From Iocasia fonsfrigidae (GTDB lineage Bacteria > Bacillota > Halanaerobiia > Halanaerobiales > DTU029): a stretch of 64,000 bases of DNA. Within the stretch, counting starts at the first letter, position 1, and each line of letters starts with the position of its first letter. The stretch lies in assembly GCF_017751145.1 (NCBI RefSeq), contig NZ_CP046640.1, positions 3,018,137-3,082,136 on the forward strand, read 5' to 3'. This document shows, one piece after another, positions 43,359 through 51,334 of this stretch. The notes under the pieces were generated by a model, which searched no databases, had not been told where the DNA came from, and saw only the letters and a program-made list of their open reading frames with translations. Position numbers and translations under genes: made by a program.

Positions 43359-43499
43359 TTGACCACTATTCTTATTTAATTCCTCCTTTTTAAAGACTAA
43401 GGCCTTACTTTATTTTCATTTTTTCCCATATAATTATTATATTTTTCTAAAACATCAATATTTCCTGCCTTCATATATATTTTTTTTTGTGCTAAAATT

Positions 43500-43539
43500 A
43501 ATACAAAAGCCTTACCATAAATGGTAAGGCTTTTGTATT
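43500..43539. terminator. Perfect 19-bp palindromic terminator
   Basis: AATACAAAAGCCTTACCAT / ATGGTAAGGCTTTTGTATT with a 2-base centre, between the PnuC-type gene (stop 43604) and the beta-glucosidase. Perfect stem and A/T flanks suit a bidirectional terminator. Confidence 0.8.
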
Positions 43540-43603
43540 AATGTCACCCCATTAACTATAATTTTAATATGACAAAATATAAAAAAGATTTTTAATAGCA
43601 ATT

Positions 43604-44299
43604 TTAAGTTGTTGCATATTTTTTATTTAACGCAATCTTTTTCCAGTTATAATAACCGTATGAAGAATTAAGTAAATTTGTAATCTTCATAACTATAATT
43701 ATAAGAGCTGTCTTATCCCCTGACATGTATACCATTATCCACATTGCAATAGATAAAGCATTTACAACAACCCACATTAGCCATTGTTCAGAAAATCTCA
43801 TAAGGTAAAGTATACTAGCTATAACAGAAACTACTGTAGTAAGAGAGTCCATAAATGGAAGGTTTCCTCCCATTACCTTCAATATTCCTGAATATCCAAA
43901 AATTCCTGCTACAGTACCTATAAATATCATTACCATCAACTTAGGTGTCATTGTGCGAAAACACACTTGCCCATTACTCTTTGTATTCTTTTTCCATAAG
44001 TAAATAGCAATAATACTAACAGGTATACTATATATAAGATTGTACATAACTTCACCATAAAGCTTTACTCCCATACACTGATATGAATATAAAAGACTGT
44101 TAATCACTGCAAAATAAAGTCCAGTTACTTTTCCTTTGGCACCCAAAACCAAATTAAGACTTCCTGTAAGACTTAATATCAACATGAATGGGGTATCTCC
44201 ATTTAAATACCATACACTTATCATAATAGTACAGACTAATGCAAGCCATAATTCTTCATATATTGACCAATCACTAAAATAATTTTTTATTTTCTCCAT
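43604..44299 (-). CDS. pnuC: PnuC family nicotinamide riboside-type transporter
   Basis: About 231 residues, seven membrane helices. The substrate-binding signature W-x-x-W-x-x-x-N is present as W-L-M-W-V-V-V-N (about residues 173-180), as in nicotinamide riboside channels. The frame opens at 44317, but GGGAGG lies in that extension, 10 bases ahead of the ATG at 44299 (MEKIKNYFSDWS), which is taken as start. PnuC proteins carry ribosylated compounds by facilitated diffusion, trapped by phosphorylation. Here a PfkB kinase and ADP-ribosylglycohydrolase precede it in the operon. Confidence 0.9.
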   Translation of the reverse strand: MEKIKNYFSDWSIYEELWLALVCTIMISVWYLNGDTPFMLILSLTGSLNLVLGAKGKVTGLYFAVINSLLYSYQCMGVKLYGEVMYNLIYSIPVSIIAIYLWKKNTKSNGQVCFRTMTPKLMVMIFIGTVAGIFGYSGILKVMGGNLPFMDSLTTVVSVIASILYLMRFSEQWLMWVVVNALSIAMWIMVYMSGDKTALIIIVMKITNLLNSSYGYYNWKKIALNKKYATT

Positions 44300-44348
44300 T
44301 TTTAATTGTCCTCCCATTTATTAATAAAATATAATTACTGTTTCTTTG

Positions 44349-45248
44349 CTAAACTAAAAATTGTAATTTATCAAAGGATTCTTTATCAATTTTAGTCCCT
44401 TGTACTTGCACTATCTTTCCTGCTACTTTATTTGCTAATATACAAGCATAATTAAAATCATATCCCATTGAATATGCTGAAATAATAGCTCCTATGTGAC
44501 TATCGCCTGCTCCGATTGTATCTACTACCTTAACTTTTTCCCCTTTCATTTGGGTAGTTTTATTTCCATCATAAAATAAAGTCCCATCACCTCCCATTGT
44601 AATAAATACATTATTTTTATTTAATTCATATAAAGCCAAAATACTATCTTCCACACTGTCTTTACCTGTAAAATCTAAAGCTTCTTTTTTATTTAAATGT
44701 AAGATAGGTCTAGTTGAAAAAATTCTCTTCATAACACTCTCTTCTATTTCAGTTATAACTGGTCCGGGTGCAAAAAAAATATTTTTATTTTCTTGTTCTG
44801 TTAACCAGTGTGATATTGTTTTCCCACTTTTACCACAAACCTGATATCCTGCAACATATATATATTGATATTCTTCCATATTAAGATCATCAAACCACTT
44901 TTTCTTATACTTTCCTTCTATTCCCTTTACATTTATAAATGTTCTTTCTCCATCATCTTCAACTAAGCATAAAGAATAACCACTATCCATTTCTGAATCA
45001 TTCACTAATACCTTGTAGTTCTTTGCTTTTAAGTTTTTCTTTATAATATCTGCATATACTCCATCACCTACTGGCACAAATAAATCATGATCAATATCAA
45101 AATTATATAAAATATTTGCAACATTATAAGCACATCCACCTATAGATAATGTTCTTTCATTACAAAAGATATCCTCACCCTTTTTAGGTAATCTTGGTAT
45201 CTTCATAATAATATCTACTATAGCTGCACCAATAACTAAAGTTTTCAT
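44349..45248 (-). CDS. PfkB family carbohydrate/nucleoside kinase
   Basis: 299 residues. N-terminal G-A-A-I-V-D-I-I-M and G-G-C-A-Y-N-V-A-N (PfkB signature 1), ATP and anion-hole motif D-T-I-G-A-G-D-S-H-I-G-A near residue 240 with the catalytic Asp. It phosphorylates a sugar or nucleoside with ATP. The start codon overlaps the glycohydrolase stop (TAATG), so the two are coupled. E. coli YegV, a PfkB kinase next to an ADP-ribosylglycohydrolase, is the same pairing. Substrate unknown; with PnuC, a riboside is likely. Confidence 0.9.
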   Translation of the reverse strand: MKTLVIGAAIVDIIMKIPRLPKKGEDIFCNERTLSIGGCAYNVANILYNFDIDHDLFVPVGDGVYADIIKKNLKAKNYKVLVNDSEMDSGYSLCLVEDDGERTFINVKGIEGKYKKKWFDDLNMEEYQYIYVAGYQVCGKSGKTISHWLTEQENKNIFFAPGPVITEIEESVMKRIFSTRPILHLNKKEALDFTGKDSVEDSILALYELNKNNVFITMGGDGTLFYDGNKTTQMKGEKVKVVDTIGAGDSHIGAIISAYSMGYDFNYACILANKVAGKIVQVQGTKIDKESFDKLQFLV

Positions 45249-46240
45249 TAGATAAAGTTCCTTCCTTCCATCAAGATATCAATATATTCATTAAAATTTA
45301 AATTATTTTGTTTCTCTAAAACATCAATATATTCTTTCTTAATAAATTTACCACCTTTAAGTGCTCCACAAATTGCAGTTGACATAGCCCCTATGGTGTC
45401 TGTATCTCCTGCCAAATTTGCACAAAGTAAGCAAGATTTATTAGGATCTTGTGCATAATAAGCAATTGTAACTGCTGAAGGAACAGATTCACTAATATTT
45501 GTTCCTGCACCTACTATATCATATAGTTTTTCTAAGAACTTATCATCATTTCCTTTATATTTATCTGCAATTTCAATTCCTATTTTTATTCTCTCTGTTA
45601 ATGAAGGGCTATATGTTTCTACACCTAAAATCCTTGAAATAGGTTCCATATCAAATATATCTTTTAAAACAATTTGAAAATCATCATTCTCTATAGCAGA
45701 ACTAACAGCAACTGCAATCATAGCTGCTCCAGCTATAGTTATATCACTAGTATGTGTAACCTGAGAAACTCCATATACAAATTGAGCCAATCTTTCTTTA
45801 TCCTCAGCTTTAAAAAGACATCCAATTGGTGCAATTCTCATAGCTGAACCATTTGATAATGCTTGATCTGTTACTTTCTTTGCATTTAATCCATCTCTAA
45901 AATTAGCTAATGCCACTTTTGAAGTAGGTCCTAAAATATTATTTTCGAAAGCACTTTCCTTTTCTGCCCACTTTAAAAGTCTTGTTGCAATATCCTGTGG
46001 TGAAGGTTTAAAATCTGTATTTTTAATGGAATCTAATAAAACAAGAGCTTGTCCAGTATCATCAGTAAATTGCCCTCTCTTATAGTTAAATGCCACTTCA
46101 TTTTCTTTTGGTCCATCTAAAAACCCTTCAATTTTACCAAAATAAGCTTTTACTCTATTCCTTCCCCATAACTCTGCAGGCATTCCCATTGCATCTCCTA
46201 ATGCCATTCCATAAAGTACCCCTGCCATCTTATTTCTCAC
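45248..46240 (-). CDS. ADP-ribosylglycohydrolase family protein (DraG/YegU-like)
   Basis: 330 residues. The binuclear Mg site is visible: F-T-D-D-T (about residue 60) and A-G-D-T-D-T-I-G near residue 280, with ALGDAMGMPAELW at the N-terminus. Members cleave N- or O-glycosidic bonds of ADP-ribose, ADP-ribosylated proteins or small ribosides. First gene of the three-gene operon; in this setting a small nucleoside-like substrate is more likely than a protein. Two palindromic sites lie 25-65 bases upstream of its start. Confidence 0.92.
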   Translation of the reverse strand: MRNKMAGVLYGMALGDAMGMPAELWGRNRVKAYFGKIEGFLDGPKENEVAFNYKRGQFTDDTGQALVLLDSIKNTDFKPSPQDIATRLLKWAEKESAFENNILGPTSKVALANFRDGLNAKKVTDQALSNGSAMRIAPIGCLFKAEDKERLAQFVYGVSQVTHTSDITIAGAAMIAVAVSSAIENDDFQIVLKDIFDMEPISRILGVETYSPSLTERIKIGIEIADKYKGNDDKFLEKLYDIVGAGTNISESVPSAVTIAYYAQDPNKSCLLCANLAGDTDTIGAMSTAICGALKGGKFIKKEYIDVLEKQNNLNFNEYIDILMEGRNFI

Positions 46241-46264
46241 TATTTATCACCCCGTTCAATTTTT

Positions 46265-46305
46265 AATACAACTTGTTATTATGACTAAGTAATACAACAT
46301 GTATT
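46265..46305 (-). promoter_or_regulatory. Candidate GntR/UTRA operator pair
   Basis: AATACAACATGTATT at 46291-46305 is a palindrome (AATACA-ACA-TGTATT). A second, weaker copy, AATACAACTTGTTATT, is at 46265-46280, 26 bases away. Both lie between the glycohydrolase start and the divergent GntR gene, in front of the operon they would control. Confidence 0.55.
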
Positions 46306-46817
46306 GTTTTTTTAATTATACGAGTTTCCATTCCATATGTCAATATTAAATTTAAGTCCCCTAATTAAATTAAACACAAATTTCAGATATTTTTCTCTCG
46401 TTTTTGTAGTTTTTCTATACTTTTATAATTTGGGGTAAATGCAATCTGATTATATATGTTATATACAAAATGCTAAACCTTATTTAGATTTAACATTAAA
46501 AATTAATCACTTTCATTAGTTTTTCGATTCGTTTAATATTTTATCGTCCCATTGGGCACTCCTGAGTTAGTATATATCGTCCAGTATCTAGCCGAAAGGC
46601 AGGGCAAATTTTTATGTTTTTTTCTTGAACTTTACTCTTTAAAATTGTTATAATTGAACAAAGGTCTGTATTGTTAGAAAAATGTTTCACTTCACGAGTA
46701 AATTTTAATATATTTGTATAACAGATAGACAAATACTACTTTCGACTCTCATGGATTGATGTATTAAATAAAAGTATTATTGATTACCATCTAAGACACA
46801 GGAAAACGGGGGTTAAA
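46306..46817. other. Intergenic region upstream of the GntR gene
   Basis: About 510 bases, very AT-rich. It must carry the GntR promoter and upstream part of the operon promoter. A 63-codon leftward frame at 46541-46732 looks non-coding or relic-like; no family is recognised. GGGGG lies just before the GntR ATG. Confidence 0.45.
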
Positions 46818-47549
46818 ATGAAAAACAATAAGAAATTACCAAAATACGAAAAGATTAAATTAGATTTAATAAAAAAAATAAATAATTCTGAATTAAAGCC
46901 CAATCAGATAATACCTTCAGAAAATGAATTATGTGATGAATATGGTGTAAGCAGAGTTACTGTTAGAAAGTCAATTGATGAGTTAGTTCTAGAAGGGTAT
47001 CTATATAAAATGAAAGGCAAAGGTAGCTTTGTAAAAGCTAAATCTCCAGCTGAAGGAATACCAAAAATACATAGCTTTACAGAAGCTATATTACATCAAG
47101 GAAAAACTCCATCTAAATTATTAATTTCCTTAACAATATCAAAACCAGAAAATAAAATTGCTGATAAACTAAATATAAATATAAAAGATGATGTATATAT
47201 AATAAAGTGCTTATATTCTTCAAATGGAAATCCATTTTGTTTAAATAAATCTATATTACCTCAAAAACTGTTTCCTAAACTTAATTATTTTGATCTTAGT
47301 AACAACTCTTTATATGAGATATTAAAGTCTTTTTATAACTTAAACTTTACTCGTGCTACTCAAACAATTAATGCAACTACAGGTAATGATTATATCTATA
47401 ATAAATTAAATGCTGACGTTAATACACCATTATTAAAAATAAATGCTACATCATTTTGTATACATGATAGTCAAGAAATTCCTTTTGAAATATATGAATC
47501 ATTTATTTTAACTGATATTATGAGTTATTATGTTGAAAAATTTAATTAA
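46818..47549 (+). CDS. GntR family regulator with UTRA domain (HutC subfamily)
   Basis: 243 residues. Winged helix at 1-75 (IIPSENELCDEYGVSRVTVRKSIDEL, then a K-M-K-G-K-G-S-F-V wing) and an effector-binding UTRA domain at about 90-235. Divergent from the glycohydrolase/kinase/PnuC operon, which it probably represses until a substrate or sugar phosphate binds. E. coli YegW, also GntR/UTRA, holds the same place in yegTUVW. Lys- and Asn-rich, like neighbouring genes, so no sign of foreign codon use. Confidence 0.92.
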   Translation: MKNNKKLPKYEKIKLDLIKKINNSELKPNQIIPSENELCDEYGVSRVTVRKSIDELVLEGYLYKMKGKGSFVKAKSPAEGIPKIHSFTEAILHQGKTPSKLLISLTISKPENKIADKLNINIKDDVYIIKCLYSSNGNPFCLNKSILPQKLFPKLNYFDLSNNSLYEILKSFYNLNFTRATQTINATTGNDYIYNKLNADVNTPLLKINATSFCIHDSQEIPFEIYESFILTDIMSYYVEKFN

Positions 47550-47684
47550 TGCTCTACCAATCTTATTAATACGCTTTCTTTCACCCCATATCTCTGCTCT
47601 ACCAGTTCCTGATTAACAGAATAATTGAACAACAAACTAATCTTATTAATAGACAGAACCTACCCAAATTTCTAAAATTATGGT

Positions 47685-48440
47685 TCAATATTTGTTGTTT
47701 ACAAGGAAAAAAAACCAGGTAGGTAATCCATAATAATATATCCAACTTTCTTTTTCGTCATCAGCTATCTTGCCGTTCTTAATTCCAACTATTTTATAAG
47801 CATAATCAATCATTTGAAGATCCCGGGTGGAAAAAATAATGGTAGTTCCTAAATCTTCATTTATTTTGACTATTATCTCCATAATCTGATCAGCGGTTTT
47901 TGAATCCAAATTAATAGTCGGCTCATCTAATAATACTAATACAGGTTCTTTTACCATAACTACAGCTATTACTGCCCGTTTTTTCTGAGCACTGGATAAT
48001 TCATTTGGCCTTTTGTTTTTCAAGTCATATAGTTCAACATATTGTAAAATTTGCATTACTTTATTTTTTGATTTTATATTATTTTTTTCTACCAATCTAG
48101 CAGCATATTCTATGTTCTCATAGACAGTCATATATGGTATTAAATCAAAATCACTAGAAATATACCCAATATTATCTTCCCTAAATAAGTCTAAATCTTG
48201 TTTCCCAAAGCTAGATAACTCTTTACCATCAAAAAGAAATTTGCCACTGCTAGGTTTATCTAAACAACTAATTATGTTCAGTAAGCTTGTCTTCCCTGAA
48301 CCAGCAGGACCAAATATAGTAGTAAATTTACCTTTTTCTACTACTAAATTTATATCCTTCAAAGCAACTACCTCAGATTTTCCCTGACAATAAACTTTAT
48401 TGATATTTTTTAATTCCATTAAATTCATTAACTCCCCCAC
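47685..48440 (-). CDS. Atypical LolD/MacB-like ABC ATPase, orphan
   Basis: About 247-251 residues (start at M1 48440 or the MELKNINKVY ATG at 48422). Walker A GPAGSGKTS and Walker B VLVLLDEPTINLD are normal, but the ABC signature is L-S-S-A-Q-K-K-R rather than LSGGQQQR and the H-loop reads F-S-T-R-D in place of V-T-H-D, so the switch His is Arg. Residues that position gamma-phosphate are thus altered in both spots. No permease gene adjoins it. It diverges from the sensor kinase at 48666 and has a dead near-identical copy at 40621-41312. Confidence 0.88.
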   Translation of the reverse strand: MGELMNLMELKNINKVYCQGKSEVVALKDINLVVEKGKFTTIFGPAGSGKTSLLNIISCLDKPSSGKFLFDGKELSSFGKQDLDLFREDNIGYISSDFDLIPYMTVYENIEYAARLVEKNNIKSKNKVMQILQYVELYDLKNKRPNELSSAQKKRAVIAVVMVKEPVLVLLDEPTINLDSKTADQIMEIIVKINEDLGTTIIFSTRDLQMIDYAYKIVGIKNGKIADDEKESWIYYYGLPTWFFFLVNNKY

Positions 48441-48563
48441 CCCATTATCCTTATTTTTTATACTTCTTTATGGTAATTTTGATGATACAGGAGATAATTA
48501 CTAATTCTTAATCTATATTTTGGATTTTATATAGAGTATAACTAATTATTCCATTCTTTATAT

Positions 48564-48620
48564 AGTAACTTTAGGCACTATATTACATATTACTTAAGTA
48601 ATATTTTAAAATTCTTTCCT
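48564..48620 (+). promoter_or_regulatory. Sensor-kinase promoter with palindromic site
   Basis: ATATTACTTAAGTAATAT at 48587-48604 is a perfect 18-base palindrome. AGTAACTTTAG lies at 48564-48574 and a TATAAT box sits in GATGATATAATTTT near 48629. This block is conserved, with variation, in the relic at 60390-60470, so it is probably the binding region of the response regulator. Confidence 0.55.
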
Positions 48621-48665
48621 GGATGATATAATTTTAATAGAACAATTAGGAGGGAAATTTGATAA

Positions 48666-49850
48666 ATGACTGAGCAGAATAAATATTTAATAAATAATAA
48701 ATACATTAAAATAATAATAGGTTCTTTTATCCTATTAATAACATACTATCAGATTTATAATAGTTTGAATTATATTCAAACTATTATATTTTCTATCTTA
48801 TTCTTATTATTAATAGCAAATGAGTTCTTAAGAAACACTAATGAAATGATGATAAAGAAATGGTACTATTATTCACTTGCTCTATCCATAATTTTAGCAG
48901 CTATATTAAATTGCTTAACACCCACTTTATTAATAATAGGTTATTATTATTTTTCTAAAGTAAACGAAATTTTTTATATCAAAAATAAAAAAAAGCAATT
49001 GTTGTTTCTGTTAATTCATTGTACTTTGTATTTAATTGTAGTTATTGTAAATAATCTGGAAGGAGTTATTTATCAAAATTTAATCCAGATTGGGATAGCA
49101 TTTTTTCTTTACTTTAGTATTATTTATCTCATATATATATATCATTCTATACATATAGAGAAAGAAGAAACAAAAAAACTAAATGAAAAATTGAGACTAT
49201 CAAATATAAAATTACAAGAATACTCACAAAAGATTGAAGAACTTTCTATCGCCAGAGAAAGAGAAAGAGTTGCCCAGGAAATTCATGATTCTCTGGGCCA
49301 TTCATTGACAGCCTTAATAATGCATCTAGAATTCGCAGAAAAAACTTTTACCAAGAACCCGGAAAAAGCACAAAAAGTTATTATAAAAGCAAGGAATATT
49401 GCAAAATCTAGTACAGCCAAATTAAGGGAGGCTGTTGATGTCCTAAAGAAAGAACGCAATATTGAAAGCCTAAAAAATTCTATAAATGAACTTATAGATA
49501 AATTTTCAACATTAGGTAATATAAAAATTGATTTAATAATGAATGAAGATTTAGAATCCTTAAATCCTGACTTTAAGCTCTGTCTCTATAAGACAGTTAG
49601 AGAAAGCTTAACAAATAGTATAAAACATGGAAACGCAACATTATTTAAACTAAAACTATTTATAAAAAATAATAACTTAACATTAATAATTAAGGATAAT
49701 GGTATCGGTTGTGATGAAATTACTATGTCAAATGGTTTAAAGGGGATAGAAAATAGGATAAAAACTCTAGGTGGTTATGTTGACTTTGACAGTCATAAAA
49801 ACGAAGGATTTTTAACAAAAGTAAAAATTCCCATACACCAGAAAATATAA
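48666..49850 (+). CDS. Membrane sensor histidine kinase (NarL-type, HisKA_3)
   Basis: 394 residues. Five or six N-terminal membrane helices (about 12-165) without a large external domain, a short coiled coil, then the DHp domain with R-V-A-Q-E-I-H-D-S-L-G-H (phospho-acceptor His207) and an HATPase domain with E-S-L-T-N-S-I-K-H-G, D-N-G-I-G-C and G-L-K-G-I-E-N-R. The sensing is probably within the membrane, as in LiaS/DesK-like kinases. Pairs with the regulator at 49932. Flanked on both sides by ABC genes, it is a likely monitor of envelope stress. Confidence 0.93.
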   Translation: MTEQNKYLINNKYIKIIIGSFILLITYYQIYNSLNYIQTIIFSILFLLLIANEFLRNTNEMMIKKWYYYSLALSIILAAILNCLTPTLLIIGYYYFSKVNEIFYIKNKKKQLLFLLIHCTLYLIVVIVNNLEGVIYQNLIQIGIAFFLYFSIIYLIYIYHSIHIEKEETKKLNEKLRLSNIKLQEYSQKIEELSIARERERVAQEIHDSLGHSLTALIMHLEFAEKTFTKNPEKAQKVIIKARNIAKSSTAKLREAVDVLKKERNIESLKNSINELIDKFSTLGNIKIDLIMNEDLESLNPDFKLCLYKTVRESLTNSIKHGNATLFKLKLFIKNNNLTLIIKDNGIGCDEITMSNGLKGIENRIKTLGGYVDFDSHKNEGFLTKVKIPIHQKI

Positions 49851-49931
49851 AATTATATGATATTAAGTAGATATTCTTAAAATAAAAAAAAGAATGAGAT
49901 AATCTTAATTTAATAAGGGAGGCAAATATAA

Positions 49932-50570
49932 ATGATTAACACTATAATTGTCGATGATCAGCCAATTGTAAGAGATGGTATAAAGATGATACTAAGCCTT
50001 GATGATAAAATAAATATTCTGGGGGAAGCAGAGAATGGTAAACAGGCACTTGAAATGATCCCCAAAAAGATACCTGATGTTGTCCTTATGGACATTAGGA
50101 TGCCTGTCATGAATGGAGTTGAGGCAACCAAACTGATTAAAGAAAAATATCCTGATATAAAAATAATCATTCTAACTACTTTTAATGAGGACGAGTTTAT
50201 ATTTAACGGGCTAAAAAATGGGGCTGATGGCTATATCTTAAAAGATTCCGATTCTGATGTCCTAATTGATGCTATTAAAACAGCTTATAAAGGAAATATA
50301 TTACTTAATCCTGATGTTACTAAAAAAATTTTAAATTCATTAAATAATGAAAATAAAAGTTTAAAAGATGATAAAAAACTTAAATCACTAACAGACAGAG
50401 AAATGGATGTTGCCAAATTAGTCGCTGCTGGTAAAAGTAACAAATCTATTTCTAAAAAGCTATTCCTAACAGAGGGCACTGTAAAAAATTATGTTACAAA
50501 GATTATGGCTAAATTAGAATTAAATAACCGGACTGAACTGGCACTTTATATAAATCAAATAAATCAATAA
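49932..50570 (+). CDS. NarL/LuxR family response regulator
   Basis: 212 residues. Receiver domain with acidic D8-D9, phospho-acceptor Asp54 in L-M-D-I-R-M-P, T and K-D-S-D switch residues, and C-terminal LuxR-type helix-turn-helix with L-T-D-R-E-M-D-V-A-K-L-V-A-A-G-K-S-N-K-S-I-S. Follows the kinase gene by about 80 bases with GGGAGGCAAAT ribosome site. Candidate targets are its own promoter, the divergent ABC ATPase gene and the RND operon, where a matching upstream block is found. Confidence 0.94.
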   Translation: MINTIIVDDQPIVRDGIKMILSLDDKINILGEAENGKQALEMIPKKIPDVVLMDIRMPVMNGVEATKLIKEKYPDIKIIILTTFNEDEFIFNGLKNGADGYILKDSDSDVLIDAIKTAYKGNILLNPDVTKKILNSLNNENKSLKDDKKLKSLTDREMDVAKLVAAGKSNKSISKKLFLTEGTVKNYVTKIMAKLELNNRTELALYINQINQ

Positions 50571-50641
50571 CTAATTATTCAACCTGGATTTGAACCAAAA
50601 ATAATTCTATCACCAAAACAAAATCATTTAAAAATCATAAA

Positions 50642-50661
50642 TCCAGGCATTAACACCTGGA
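50642..50661. terminator. Terminator between convergent regulator and ABC genes
   Basis: TCCAGG / CCTGGA stem with an 8-base loop and A/T flanks between stops at 50570 and 50680. Confidence 0.6.
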
Positions 50662-50679
50662 CTCTTTAGTATAACCCTA

Positions 50680-51333
50680 TTATTTTATTTTTTTTACATT
50701 TTGATTCTGAATTTTGTATGTCTCATTAGCATAACCACAAATATCTCTATCATGAGTAGCTATAATTATTAGATTATTATTAACTACACTATTTTTTTTT
50801 ATTAACTCAATAATATTATACTTATTATCATTACCAAGCGCAGAAGTCGGTTCATCAAGAAGCTTAATACCTGTTTCTGCTAGAAGAATTTGAATTAAAG
50901 AAACCCGTTGTCTTTGTCCAAAAGATATATTAGGTGGATATTTATTCTTAATCCCTAAAACATCAAGATAATCTAAATAATAATTTATTTTATCCATATT
51001 AGCTGTAACTAAAAGCAAATTTTCCTCACACGTTAACCAGTTGACTAAAGGATAGTGTTGAAACATTAAACTACACATTGTAGTGCGAAATTTGTTGAAA
51101 TCAAAGTTAACGCCTTTTTTAATTTCAATTTCATTAACTCGAACAAAACCGCTCTCTGCTAGTAAAAAACCGTTTAAAAGGTAAAGAAGAGTACTTTTTC
51201 CTAGCCCGGATGATCCTAAAATAATAATAATCCCGTTATCCCTACTAATATGGATATTTAAATTTTTAAAAATATATTTATCATTCTCATTTCTGGCGAA
51301 ACATATATCATGTAAAGTTATCTCATATAGCAT
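50680..51333 (-). CDS. LolD/MacB-like ABC ATPase
   Basis: 217 residues. Walker A GSSGLGKST, signature variant I-S-F-G-Q-R-Q-R-V, Walker B I-K-L-L-D-E-P-T-S-A-L, H-loop A-T-H-D. It lies one base from the FtsX-like permease gene and is its obvious partner. Such ATPases drive extraction or export across the inner membrane without a classic transport cycle (MacB, LolCDE). Upstream lipoprotein gene completes the set. The Walker B segment is shorter by a few residues than in LolD. Confidence 0.9.
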   Translation of the reverse strand: MLYEITLHDICFARNENDKYIFKNLNIHISRDNGIIIILGSSGLGKSTLLYLLNGFLLAESGFVRVNEIEIKKGVNFDFNKFRTTMCSLMFQHYPLVNWLTCEENLLLVTANMDKINYYLDYLDVLGIKNKYPPNISFGQRQRVSLIQILLAETGIKLLDEPTSALGNDNKYNIIELIKKNSVVNNNLIIIATHDRDICGYANETYKIQNQNVKKIK

Positions 51334-51334
51334 C

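Noticed and set aside
46541-46732. 63-codon leftward frame ending C-P-A-F-R-L-D-T-G-R-Y-I-L
   Set aside because: No ribosome site, no recognised family and an odd composition in an intergenic region. It may be a transposase relic, but the evidence is too weak to call a gene.
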